DNA of 64,000 nucleotides, from the NCBI GenBank assembly GCA_907165135.1, contig OU015568.1, forward strand, positions 4,472,501 through 4,536,500, in the 5' to 3' direction. The notes under the pieces are model-generated. The model worked only from the letters and a program-made list of their open reading frames with translations, searched no databases and was not told the origin of the DNA. Of the stretch, positions 45,401 through 56,407 are shown one piece after another (position 1 is the first letter of the stretch; every line of letters starts with the position of its first letter). Made by a program: the position numbers and the translations under genes. The stretch is from Oikopleura dioica. Lineage: Eukaryota; Chordata; Appendicularia; Copelata; Oikopleuridae.

Positions 45401-48400
45401 TTCCATCCACATCTCCGGCGTTTTCCTTTGCGATTTCGTCGTCACTTTTGCCACAAAGTCGCTGCCAGAAGGTCTTTTTGATGCCTGTATCTGCTTTTTT
45501 CGCCTGCCTAGTACCCCAAGAGCAATCGTTCAGGTTAGCAATCGAGTAGATTTGAAGGAAAATGAAACAAGAGGGAATGAAAAGAAAGTAGATTACGCCG
45601 CAAATGATTGCATAGATGTCACCGTGAAGAAGCGCACCGAAAATATGGATAAAAGCCATGGCGGCGAAAAACAAGAAACTCGGGGAAAGAGGGCAATTGA
45701 CACCTTCGATGATGATTCCAATAAGGACAAGTGCCATGAGAAATGAAAACATAAGAGAGAACCAAGTCGCCAGGGAGAGCTGAAGCTCCCCGTCTTTTGA
45801 AATGTAGCAAGCGAAAGTGAAAATGGTCACAGGAGTTATGACAATTAGATAAGTCGCCCATCGCGGGAGTGCTCCACCGAGACCGAGGGCCAAAGCTTCG
45901 GCAACCATCATCATCGTCGTTGAAACACCAATAAGGGAGAAAACCAAAACTGTGAACTGATACATGATGTACGGGACCGAAATATACGGGTTCGACTTTC
46001 GAGCCATTTTCTGCTCAGCAACGAGATTCCAGATATTGGCCGTGGTCGATGGACCCCACCGACGCCGCTGCTTATAGAATGTTCCAAGATCTTCTGGAGC
46101 ATAAGTGTTGCAGTGAGAGGATCCTTCGTACTCGATTCGCCCGCCAGAAAAGAGCATGAGAGTACAGAGCCAACGATCTTCGCCCTGATCGTATTGAAGC
46201 TTTTCCATCGGATTTTGAGCGAGAGATTTGTACATGGCCATGACATTTGGGTTGTTGAGGTAACTGACTCTCATCAAAGAAAAGCATCCTAAAAATGAAT
46301 TTTTTTGAAAAAATTTTTTTGGCAAAGAAATGAAAACGATAAAGCTTTGATTTTAGAATTTATTGGGGCTCAGTTTTAACAGAGATTTTACAGTTTTCTT
46401 CGAAAAGTGGATCTGGAACAGAAATTGTGAAGTGTCTCTCGGAATTCGCGATCATGATCGTTGCGTTCCCTCTATCTTCCGGTTGGATTTCTTCACATGC
46501 TGTTGAGACAATTTCGTATTCTTCCTCTTCTTCGACGGCTGGTTCAGTCTTGACGATCACTGGTGGGTTAAACTGGGTGGACATTGGCTTGGATCGGCAA
46601 ATCTGGCTCCGCAGAGTCGAAGACAAGATGAAGTCTTTGATAGTCGAGTGCATCTTCTTATTGCACGCGTCGCAGGGACTGAAGATGACGACTGGGGAGA
46701 AGGGGATCTGGAAGGCGGTATTGACGAGGCAGCCGCATGGTTTTTTGATTGTTTCGACAAGTGGATTGTGCATTTCTTTCTTTTGACGAGTTGTTCTGTT
46801 TTTGCACCAGTTTTATTCAGATTTTTCTCTAGCGCCGTCATAGCGCAGCTGTCAGAAGAAAATAAAGTAGATAAAAATTCAGAGCAGCGATGGTCTGATT
46901 GTATCTTTATCAGAATTTGCAATCAAACATAAGGCCGTAAAAATCACCTGGTGAGCACAAAACGCAGCCCAAGACATGCTCTGCCGACTTCTGAAGCCAA
47001 TGACCGACGGCATACTCAAAGTTCTGATAAGCAACAAGCCATCCAGACCCTTTCGGATGAATAGCACCGCAACAAGCAGCCAATTTGTCATTCCTCATGC
47101 ATCTGTCCAGGACAAGTTCAAATGCTGGCGGGTCGAAATCGACGTCTCCATCGAGAGCGAGAATGAAGGATTTCTTCTTGTCGATGGTTTTCTTTGAAAA
47201 TGGAGTTTTTTGACGACAGGCGTCGATTTTCCAACCGATGAGGTAGTAAAGATACATGACCTGGGACCATCGTTTCCCTCTCTGGACCAAGTTCGCGTCT
47301 TTCAAGTGAATGACGAACGGATATCCAGCGATTTCATAAACGACTCTTCCTCCATAAGGAGTTCTGATGATCTTTCCATCTTTCAGCTGATTCGGGCTAA
47401 GGTAAGTTCCATCTCCATAGATATTCAAGACTTCTTTGAAAACACGCTGGAATTGCTTGACCCAATCGTTGAGCTCGAGCCACTCCGGGGCGTTGAGGAA
47501 ATCATCTGGCCCGTCTTTGTCCGCTTTTTTCGTCTCGAAGACATTGTCGAAGAAGATGTGCATTTCGAGATGATACTGATTCGGATCGTTGTTTCTTTCT
47601 TTTCTTCTCGCATGTCGGAGCAATTTGGAGACAGATCGCAAGAGCGTGGCCATTTCAAAATCTTCTTCGTGCCAAAGAGTGGTGCAAATGAAGATCATTG
47701 GGAATTCTTGTCCTTTATCCCAAAGAGTCGTTTTCTTGCCAGATGTCGGAGCTGATCCTTTCACTGTCGTCGTTCGAGCGGATTTTCGAGACATTGTCAT
47801 TCGCGTTGATCTTTTTGAAGATTCAGGATTGATTTTACTGAAAAAATTCATGAAAACTGAGAAGTCTTTAGTTAGAATCTCTTCCTTGATTTCCGATCTG
47901 GTTGAAATTTCTTCATTGCTTCTGACTGTAACTCAGCTTCGATGTCAACCGTTCTTCTATTCAGCAAGGTAAACGTAGAAGTACCGACGGGTCGATAACT
48001 CGGCAGCATGAACACATCTCGCTCGAGTGGATAAATCCACGATTCCGGATGCCAAATGTAATGAGTCAGGAATCCAAAGCTCAAAGCTCCGACAGCACCG
48101 ATCACGAGTGGAACGATGTGTTCGACACTGACGGAGAAGTTTTCATCGTTGGCGGATTCTTTCATCATATCAGCAATAGCGACTCCGACCAGCGCTAGAA
48201 TAGTGATCAATATTCGGTCTAAGAATCAATCCTACCTATGATGGGACCAACAATGCCAGGAATCGCAAAACCAGCGATTTGAAGATCAACCCGGACGGAA
48301 ACTTTTTGAAAATACGACGTCACCGCGCTTGAAATTCCAAAAACCCAGACCCACGTAGTGAAGCACTTGGGACTTTTATGATTCCAGAAATCATCGAAAG

Positions 48401-50948
48401 AGTTGCAGTCGCAATTCCGCTCGTATTCATTCCAATCTTGGTTGCTCATTAGCGGGTTGTCTTCGAGGTTGTTAAAGAAAGTGTAGAAGTACCAGCAGCC
48501 GACGATGGCGGCGATTCGGAAGGGGGTGACGCCGAAGTAGGCCACGATAAGGGAGAGATCTGCGTTTTGAGGAAGGCCTTTTAGTGGATATTTATTTTCT
48601 TGGATTTCAATGACTTCAATCACTCTACTTATGATGAGATGTCTAATTATTATTTATCGCAAATTCGAAGAAGTAAAAAACCAATTAATCACTGCTTAAG
48701 GGGGTAGAAACAGCTTCTTTCCGAAAAAGGCGATTTTTGACCGGCGCTACAGTCAAGAGAATCTTACATTTTCAAATTTTCTCTTCTGGTTTAGATAGAT
48801 ACATCTTAGATCTAGGAGCATCTCCCTCGAAATTTGTTTTAGTCATCAAATTTTTGAGTAAGCGGGCTCAGAAGCAGCTCATCTCTCCGAAATTCACTAT
48901 TTTCGCAAATTTTTAAACACGTATATCTCGAGTCCCCTGATAGTTAAACAAATTTCATGCACATTTTTGTTAAGCTCAACCCTTTTTCTAGGAACATTTA
49001 TGAGGAAATTCCGTGAACATAAATAAATCTTATGTTTTCTTTTATGTAGCTGCAGTCCAAAATCGAGAAAGCTGTTTCTACCCCCTTAAAACTCTCTTAT
49101 GGTTTCTCTTATCCATTTCCTGTAAGGCAGTCTTTATATTTCGAGATTCCTCTGACTTTCTCCGACAAGCTCAAAATCTTCTTCGACCCAGAGCAAAGCG
49201 CAAAATTCACCCAATTTATCAAACTCATCAAAGCGACGCAAATAATCGCCACAATTGCAATGACTGGATCTTCGATTCCGAAAAAGAAGAGAAATACTCC
49301 GACGCACCAGAGAATCAGTAGCGAGAAACGAAGAAAGTACATGATGATTTTTCGTGTTGTCGGTCCACAGCCGAGGCAAAAGGAGGATTCTTCGGTTGGG
49401 GCGAAAATGAGCATGATGATGGGCATGATCGTCGGGAAAAGAAGCATCGCAATCGTCATCGTTCTCGAGACCTCCGGCGCAACAATGAAGAGGAAAACTC
49501 CCATTCCGGCGGTGTAGAGAAATTCGACGAGGAGAATGATGAAGAACTGAGACCAGCTCGGGCGGTCAGCTTTTTTGAAAGTGATGAAATAGAAGGCGTA
49601 CAAGAAGCACCAGAACTCTGGGACGAGAAGCACCCAAAAGACCATTTGAGAATTGTGAAACATGATTGCGGATCCGTGCTGCTCCATTTTGCAAGGTCCA
49701 CTTTTCGAGTTCAAATTTGAAAAATGGAAGAGAGCGCAAATTGAAAGATTTTTTTCAAAAACCATAAAAAGAATTAATTTTTCTTTCTTTTTGGGGAAGT
49801 GTCTAGAACCTTCAAAAAATCGACAAATTTTGCGTGGTAATTTTCAACCAATCAGAAGCCTCGATTCGGCGAACCGGCCAATTAGCAGCCCAGTAGCCGC
49901 CCACGCAAAAGTTGTCGAAATTTTATGTCGGTTCTAGACATTTTCCCTTCTTTTTTACCCAAAAATAGCGAAAATAATTCATCAATAATTTTAATTATAA
50001 AGAAATTTTCGATTTTAAACTCGTCCGTATCATGCGTAAAACTAGTATTAAGCATGGCGCCAATCATTGCGGAAGAAACGTATTGCGCGACGACTGAAGC
50101 CATGGAAAACACAAAGAATACGACGGTAAAGACGTGATGCCAGAAAATTCTCCATCGATGGGGCCAAGGATCTGGCAGAGCAAAATCAGTAATTGCTGGC
50201 TCGATTATTGCCTTGTCCCATGGTTCGACGTTTTCTTTCTTTGACTCGCGCATTGAGCTAGAATTTTGATGATGAAAATTTCGGCGATTCTGGAATTTTG
50301 ATCATGAGCTCGTGAAATGAAAAATTCAGGTGCCAGCTGAAGCTATCCGAGCTTTGACGTAGAATCAATCATTCGCCCCTGCATGGGATGGCCTTTGGCT
50401 TTAACGGCAGCGCTATTTACGATTCATAAAGATCAAGCGTGCCCAGATTGAGTAACTCCATGCGTCAAAAGATGCTCCTTTCGAATCATTGAATAGGACT
50501 TACGTTTGGGAAGGTCGAGGTCCTCCGCCGGGACCTTGACCTGATGGTAGACCGACTTTGATGGCTGATTTTGGCACTTCATCGGGAGGGGCGGGTTGAT
50601 AGACTGTCTTTCGGATCGTGCTTTTGGAAGTTTTTAAAGAAGAAAATTGATCGAAAATCGACTCGAAAATTTAAATAAATTTCGGTTATTAAAAAATTTT
50701 TCATGGAAGAAAATCTTCTTTTTCGATTAAAAACTGTGCCTGTGCTCTTTTTCCACAACATCTTCTGTAAATTTCACGCTCTTCCTTGGCTTCGACCCTG
50801 TATCATAAGCTGGCGGTGATCCATCTAAACTTCCATTATTCGGACTATTCCCTTCATTGGTATTTTTCAGAACTCCATGAGGAAGTGGCTCAATTCTCGA
50901 CTTTCGCCTTCCGAATTGAACCTTTTTTGGAGCCACTGGCTCTGGCAT
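42474..50948 (-). CDS. CHS: chitin synthase (animal type, GT2), many exons
   Basis: Multi-pass membrane glycosyltransferase. Catalytic motifs in order: WHEEDFEM, LALDGDVDF, CGAIHPKGSGW, FEYAVGHWLQKSAEHV, GCVLCSPG|CFSLMR, QYDQGEDRW, QRRRWGPST, then TM bundle and NDCSWGTR. All are intact, so polymerisation of UDP-GlcNAc into chitin at the plasma membrane is expected (family knowledge). The N-terminal membrane region occupies 50257-47885. Upstream exons starting at ATG 50948 (MPEPVAPKKVQFGRRKSRIE) and 50612-50504 join in phase after assuming one unusual donor, so the true start is less certain than MRESKKENVEPW near 50253. The C-terminal part has a Pro-rich linker, more TMs near 44200-44560, a Glu/Asp-rich coiled segment and a long acidic tail to 42474. 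Introns at 47838-47884, 48623-49119 and 42668-42726 appear to be GA..AG. Three introns are enlarged: by an ORF (46289-46947), a TTAA element and a MITE. Confidence 0.9.
46360..46773 (-). CDS. ORF nested in a chitin synthase intron, 137 aa
   Basis: The intron between CSPG and CFSLMR (46947-46289) is 659 bp, over ten times the usual size. On the same strand it holds an ATG-started frame at 46773 encoding MHNPLVETIKKPCGCLVNTA, then CDACNKK, an acidic stretch (AVEEEEEYEIV) and two VKTEP motifs, one at the very C-terminus. VKTE fits the SUMO-attachment consensus, so a nuclear protein is possible (inference). Several cysteines could bind zinc. A second overlapping frame (MTALEKNLNKTG, from about 46842) is Ser-rich and less convincing. 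It may be a separate nested gene or a retained alternative exon. Confidence 0.5.
   Translation of the reverse strand: MHNPLVETIKKPCGCLVNTAFQIPFSPVVIFSPCDACNKKMHSTIKDFILSSTLRSQICRSKPMSTQFNPPVIVKTEPAVEEEEEYEIVSTACEEIQPEDRGNATIMIANSERHFTISVPDPLFEENCKISVKTEPQ
48696..49089. mobile_element. TTAA-flanked inverted-repeat element in a chitin synthase intron
   Basis: Element 48700-49085 starts GGGGGTAGAAACAGCTT and ends AAGCTGTTTCTACCCCC. TTAA flanks it at 48696-48699 and 49086-49089. TTAA target choice points to a piggyBac-like non-autonomous element (family knowledge), though the G-rich end is not the textbook one. No ORF. Confidence 0.75.
49793..49948. mobile_element. ~150-bp MITE, copy D, in a chitin synthase intron
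   Basis: GGGGAAGTGTCTAGAACC at the left pairs with GGTTCTAGACATTTTCCC at the right. Inner parts match copies A-C (GACAAATTTTGCGTGG, GTAGCCGCCCACGCAAAA). It lies in the intron 49701-50020. Confidence 0.75.
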
Positions 50949-51978
50949 GAAAAAAAAGCTCTGGAAATTGAATTGAAGAGTTTTTTTTTTGCTCTTTGGA
51001 AATTATGATTTCTGCGGGAGAACGTGTCAGAAAGCAATATAAATTGCCCCTCGACACTGTCAATTCTGCCCTTTAAAACTCTCACCTGGAGCTGGAGGGG
51101 GCGCCTTCCCTTTCCCCATTTATTTTTCTCTCTCTTTGACTGTGAGTTTCTTCTTTTAGTTCCGTTCTCTTACTTTGAATCTGATCTCCCCGCAACGAGC
51201 AATTTCTGGATAGTGGCCTAAAATAATTTTTTTCTCAAATATTTGAGACTAAGTGACCTTTCAGGACAGTAAAAACGCAAGTTTTGACTGTTGTGGTTGA
51301 ATTGTTTTGATAGGCAGTAATGAAACTCACTCATGGAACTTTTGACTAGTCACTTTTAATAATCATGCCGCAAGATTTTTATTTATAATGAAAAATGATG
51401 ATTTCTGATTGAGGACACTAGAAACCCTCCTTATGACATTCATCTTTAAATTTCATGGTTCTCTATCTTGCATCTATCGTTAGGGAAACTTTTCAGAAGC
51501 CGTCTTTTGAAAAGTGGCTCGGGCTAGGGTAGCCCTCGAAATACACCTGGCCTTTGCTCAAACTTCAGAAAAAGCTCGACAGGTTAAATTTGATCATGCC
51601 AGATTATGACGCTTTTGAGAAGCTTTTGAGAACGTTGATCATTTTTTTCCTTCACTACCGAAATTTCCTGACGACGAGGATCATTTTCCAAGTTTCAAGA
51701 AAGACTCTTATTAACCCGATGTTATTACAAGCATTTCTCACAATCGACAGCTCCGGCAGATTTATGAGCATCAATTGCATTCGTGGGAATTCATGAAACT
51801 GCCTTCAGATGCAATTTTATTCCTCCATCATCAGATTTTTCCCATTAGAGATTTTTGCCCAAGATTTCAACATTCAGAAATGTCAGGATTCCAATCGAAA
51901 ACTGACAAGCTTTCGGCCGAGTGATCAATAGCCGCCAGTCCAAAATTACTCGTTACAGTTTCTTTCTTTAGAAAAAAA
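50949..51978. other. intergenic, divergent
   Basis: Should contain the chitin synthase promoter and possibly a 5' non-coding exon. A plus-strand frame at 51596-51796 (MPDYDAFEKLL...) has no splice or family support. Nothing else seen. Confidence 0.35.
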
Positions 51979-52176
51979 ATGCGAAAGCTTGGCTTTTTGA
52001 TAACTTTTCTCGTTTTTCCATTAGCATCAATTTTACTCGTTTTTCTTTTTCCCGTCAAAAGTTGGAAATTCATGACGTTCGTGAAAATAACAGAAACGTC
52101 CATTATTTTGAGAGACATTCTTCTAGAGCTCGAAGAAGCGATAACTTTATTCAAGAGAAAGAATCACCATCATTAA
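51979..52176 (+). CDS. possible small membrane protein or 5' exon of the next gene, 65 aa
   Basis: ATG at 51979 encodes MRKLGFLITFLVFPLASILL, strongly hydrophobic, followed by a helical charged segment (RDILLELEEAITLFKRK). The frame of the next gene is open upstream of its ATG to an acceptor (AAAACAG at about 52214), so the two may be one multi-pass protein joined through a non-GT donor (for example GC..AG after LELEE). I could not decide. Confidence 0.35.
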   Translation: MRKLGFLITFLVFPLASILLVFLFPVKSWKFMTFVKITETSIILRDILLELEEAITLFKRKNHHH

Positions 52177-52238
52177 TTGGTTTCTCCTACTAAAATTTTA
52201 CGATTCAAAAACAGTCAGTTTACACGCTGAAATCACAA

Positions 52239-52764
52239 ATGCTCATTCAAATTCTCGGTGCCATCTTTTCCTCGGCATTCCTTTGCTTCGCCGTTAGAAA
52301 AATCTCGTATTGCCAGATGGACGAATGCTACAGGATTGTCTACAGTAGTCTATTCAAATCAAGCCATGGAAAGCATAGACATATCCTGGAACAAGTGTGA
52401 TTTTTTCCTGTTTTGTGAGCGCTGGATTCATCTTGTATGTGTCTGTGTCTGTTGCGCAGAATTTGAAGATGCTAAATGAGCCTGACAAGCTTGCTGCTTA
52501 TCGATCTCCTCTTGTCGCTCTCTGTGGTAAGAAGTAGGAAGTTCTCCTTCACCATCTTGAAACTTAATCCTTAGAGGACAACGGATTCCGCTCCGCAAAT
52601 GGATCGAATCGATCCAGCACCCGTCGCGCCTCAAGTCGATCTTCTACTCGGTCCAGCTTCCGGTCAGGCTACACAGGGGCCTACTCTTCAGCATCTTCGA
52701 GAAAACAATCACTTCGTTCTGATTCGGCTGTAACCCTCAGAAACGTAAAGGTAAGGCAAAGATG
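52239..52764 (+). CDS. two-pass (or more) membrane protein with Ser/Arg-rich tail
   Basis: ATG at 52239 encodes MLIQILGAIFSSAFLCFAVR. A 41-bp intron (GTCTAC...CATAG) restores frame into TYPGTSVIFSCFVSAGFILY, a second membrane segment. Another intron of about 48 bp leads to an Arg/Ser-rich tail (NRSSTRRASSRSSTRSSFR) ending LRNVK then either VRQR-stop or a further donor (GTAAGG). The small hydrophobic N-terminus and basic tail recall claudin/tetraspan-like proteins, but no signature was found. Possibly continuous with the 51979 ORF. Confidence 0.45.
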
Positions 52765-53122
52765 AAGGAAAATGGATCAAATTATACAGCCCCCATTTGT
52801 GTCGATATTGACGGTATAACCCTCTTAAGTATGGTTCATTTCTTGCGCCGCCCGTAAATGAAGATGCTGTCTGATGCTTATGAAGACCCAGCGCCTTTTA
52901 AATGACGCTATTCCCTCGAAATAAACCAAAATCATAGGAAAAAATGGGTATCGATCACGAATTTTCTAAGCGCTCTTGATATGGAGATTCACGGGTGTGC
53001 GATCTCATTCTTGACCATATATGACGCACGCATCTTACCATCTCGTATTTCCGGTATTTCAGTGCTCCAAATGAAAGAGATATAATCAAGGCGATGATTT
53101 AGCTGCCCAACAGTTATCTAAA
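52765..53122. other. intergenic
   Basis: AT-rich. A CAACAG just before the 53123 ATG could be a splice or trans-splice acceptor. No other signal. Confidence 0.35.
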
Positions 53123-53674
53123 ATGATGAACGCTTCTGCTGATGAAGATATGGAGCTGCCAAAATTCTGCCCGATGAAAATCTGCAACCTCTGCCAAAAG
53201 TACGTCTTCTCTCCCGACCTGCGATACATTCAAAACTTGCGCATCGTAACCCGCTGTACCAACATCTTCGAACGAGGATGCTGCGAGGACTTGGTTGATG
53301 AATTCCTCGTCACTTCTTCCAACGATGAAAGCACAGGCTCAACAACTGCCAATCTCATTTTCTCCTTCCTCTTCGGAATCGCCTGCTGCGGCGCCGTCTT
53401 CCTGATCGGCAAGTACATCAAAGATCGCGAAGCGGAAAAGTCCAACTTCAACTCGATGCGACGCCTTTCCAGAGCTCGATCCATCACTTCCGAGGCCAAT
53501 GGAAATCAACGAAGACTTTCCATGTTGTCCGCCGGTCGCCAATTCACTGACATGACATTTCCTTTAGCACCGGAGGCGGGTTTCTACTCGAATAGGCGAC
53601 GATCAACCCTCGTTACCTGCGCCGCGCATCAAAAACTTGGAAGAAAGCTTTCTCTGCAACCAATGCTTGAGTGA
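53123..53674 (+). CDS. single-pass membrane protein with short Cys-rich N-terminal domain, 183 aa
   Basis: Single exon, ATG 53123 to TGA 53672-53674. The N-terminal ~65 residues contain CPMKICNLCQK, CTNIFERGCCEDL, a compact Cys-rich unit. One TM follows (LIFSFLFGIACCGAVFLIG), then a basic Ser/Arg-rich tail (MRRLSRARSITSEANGNQRR). There is no signal peptide, so it would be a reverse signal-anchor protein with the Cys-rich part outside or inside. The tail resembles the basic tail of the 52239 gene. Family not recognised. AATAAA follows the stop. Confidence 0.6.
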   Translation: MMNASADEDMELPKFCPMKICNLCQKYVFSPDLRYIQNLRIVTRCTNIFERGCCEDLVDEFLVTSSNDESTGSTTANLIFSFLFGIACCGAVFLIGKYIKDREAEKSNFNSMRRLSRARSITSEANGNQRRLSMLSAGRQFTDMTFPLAPEAGFYSNRRRSTLVTCAAHQKLGRKLSLQPMLE

Positions 53675-53740
53675 AAAATAAAATACAAATAGAGAAATAT
53701 CCTTGTGAAATTTATTAATAAATAGTTTTGTTTGATCTTT

Positions 53741-55946
53741 TTAGTTATTCAAGATCTTCGACTCTTCGATTTCTTTGTGCGAATACATCGGGCATCGGTC
53801 GGGTTTCTTAGAATAAGCTTTGTAGACGATGTAGAAGTATGTTGGAAATGTCACAAGCCCGGGAATAACGAGGAGATTGGTGAAACCGGCTCGGAATAAT
53901 TCATTGTCGTAGAATTGGCAGCTTGTTCGCTCGCCACAGCCATCTTGTTTCCAGAAGATGCAGGTCGTATCTGAGAGAACTGTATTCAAATCATCGAATA
54001 GTAAGTCCTACCGATCGCGGATCCAGCCAAAAACGGCCCTGGAGCGTAGCCGATCAACTTCATCCCCAAGTGCATGAGTCCAAATGTCACAACTTTCGTA
54101 TTCGCTGGAACTCGCGACAGCAACAGCGAAACATAAGGACCACCAACTATCCCGTGGAAGAAAGAACTGATCGCGAAGCAGATCAGAACCTGTTGAAGAA
54201 TCGAGTCTGGACAAGTTCGAAATTTACTTGAAGCCCAATCCGAGTTTGATTCTTTATAAAAGATGAAAAAGTATTTTTGAAATCAACGAAGAAAATATGA
54301 TTTTTTTCACCTCACCTGAAACTGAAGATAAACAGCTACAGTCAGAAAAGTTCGATGGTCCGCTGACCGTCTGACATCCTGCCATACAAGGGCTTGAGAA
54401 GATATTTCCAGCTTCATCCTTTACGAGTTGAATTTCTTGAGTCGGACAAGAACATGATTCGCTGAAGTCGGAGCAAATTGAATTCGGTTCAACAGAGCCA
54501 ACATTGTTTTCATCGATATTCAGACCGATAACTTCCGGAGTATCACAGCCTGAATTCATCCATGTTGTCGGAAAGAAGTTGAATCGTATGCTTACCGAGG
54601 TAATAGAGCGGCGCAAGGGCAATGACGGAAACGACTGTACAGGAAAGAATCAGCCAAGAAGTTCCTTTTTCCTGCAAATTGAATCTTTTGTGAAACCAGC
54701 CGCCGAACAAAGCGCCAAAAAACGCCCCAAGAATCGTGATCATCCCGTACTGAACTCCTGCTTCTTTCGCTGTGAGACCAAATTGGCGTTCGAGATATTT
54801 CATGCCGAAGCCATTCAAAGCGGCCGTGGTGATGGAGAGAATCCCATGATTGACGATGAGGATGACTGGGACGGAAGATGTGAGGACGAGTTTTGCCATT
54901 TTTGCCGCCGCAGCGGGTCCTGAAAATTAAGTTTGAAAAGAAAATCGGGAGGATGATAACCTTTCGGTCCATCAAACTCGACAGAAGTTAGACAAGGCGG
55001 GACTTTGGGAAAGCAAAGCATTGGCAGTGAAGCGGCGAGAGCGAAAATTCCGCTAATCAAGTATCCAATCCACCAAGCTCCCACCCATTCCGGATCGGAA
55101 GGGTCCATGATTGTTTCGGAGCGGTAAAAATCTACGTAAAGCAGGGAAGCAACTGGCTGAATGAAAGCAAAGGCGATCAATGGTCCGCAGACGAAGATGG
55201 CCAGAAGAATTCCCTTTTCAGAGGCTTTCTAGTGCCAGGAATCGATGTTGAAGGAATCAAGAAAAGCCCATTTCCTGATAGTAACCTCTTTTTCTCGTGC
55301 TCGTCAGCGAGTCGTGCAAATACGACATGCCCAGCGGCATGAACCCAGAAAACCCAAGGCCCATGAAGATCTCCCCAATCAGGAGGAAGAAGAAATATTT
55401 CGAAGCACTTTCGGTGCATGTCTTATTTTCCGCGTCGCATAAAATTCCTTGGCTAGAATCTCCAGTGGCGTCGTAAGGAGGTGAGAGGAATTGAGGTAAG
55501 GTGGCAGTGAAGGCGCCTAGTGACACAAGGAGACCCCCGATTGCTAGAAATTTCGGTCTAAAGTAGGTTCATTTTTGATCAACTGAAATGGTTTTTTTTA
55601 GCTTGACCCTTTCCTATGCAAAGAACTGCCATACACCGAAAAGAAAATCAAGCCAAAAGCAGCAGAAACATTGTAAAAGATGCTAATTGAACCGGAAATG
55701 GATGAAGGAAGTCCGTATCGTCGTTCAAAAGTTGTCGTGGCGACTTTTGAGTAAACTGTCACGCAAACCTGAACAATTGAAGGAAATTTACTACGATTTT
55801 CAGCTGTGATAAAATTTGGGGAATTAGCATATGGTGAGGTTTTCTGATGATCTCATGAAGTTTCAAATTGGCGTCGAAAAAAGTACCTGGCTGGCGCATA
55901 ATAGCGAAAGAACCGTCAGAAATTTAGCTTCAAATGAGCAGCCCAT
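53741..55946 (-). CDS. organic anion transporter, SLCO/OATP family
   Basis: ATG at 55946 (MGCSFEAKFLTVLSLLCA) begins a 12-helix MFS transporter in several exons. TM-region landmarks: ERRYGLPSSISGSISIFYNV, IGEIFMGLGFSGFMPLGMSY, EWVGAWWIGYLISGIFALAA (the OATP signature region W-x-G-x-W-W-x-G) and KEAGVQYGMITILGAFFGAL. Between helices 9 and 10 lies the family's extracellular Kazal-like Cys-rich domain (CSDFSESCSCPTQEI, SPCMAGCQTV, FSDCSCLS). It ends SHKEIEESKILNN at 53741. Introns are mostly 40-60 bp. Expected to exchange amphipathic organic anions across the plasma membrane (family knowledge). Its 3' end converges with the 53123 gene, 66 bp apart. Confidence 0.9.
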
Positions 55947-56407
55947 TATTCATCACTCTTCTTCTCCTTCTTGCTTCTTTTTAATCTCTTGATAATTGTA
56001 GTTTTTTATGTTTTCGTATCTCTGGGCGGGGTTCTTTCCAAATTGGTGTGGCTGAGGTAATTTTTTGACCTTTTTTTTTTTTTGACCTTTTTGGCCGCCG
56101 CGAGCGGTTAGATCAACCAAAAAATAACAAAATAAAGGTTAAAAAGTTTATTCAATTTCTCTCTTCAAAACGACTTTTTTCTAGAAGAAAAGAAAAAAAT
56201 CGAAGAGCTCGATTGTTGAGTTTTAGTAAATTGCGCAACGAATAAAAGGGCGCCAAGTTTGAAAACAACGCAGTAATGGAGAAAATTGGGAGTTGTTGGG
56301 GTAAAATGATCAGTGCGTGAAAAATGCGTTTTTGATTAGCGAACTGAGTGTTGTAGGAACATGATGAGCAAAGCCCTCTAAAGCAAGTTAATTCTTTATT
56401 TCAGAAT
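55947..56407. other. intergenic
   Basis: SLCO promoter side and 3' end of the next minus-strand gene. Contains poly-T (56081-56095). No gene seen. Confidence 0.4.

Noticed and set aside
47210-47755. Plus-strand ORF of 181 codons
   Set aside because: It is the antisense of the conserved chitin synthase catalytic exon.
54504-54923. Plus-strand ORF of 139 codons
   Set aside because: Antisense shadow of the SLCO transporter exons.
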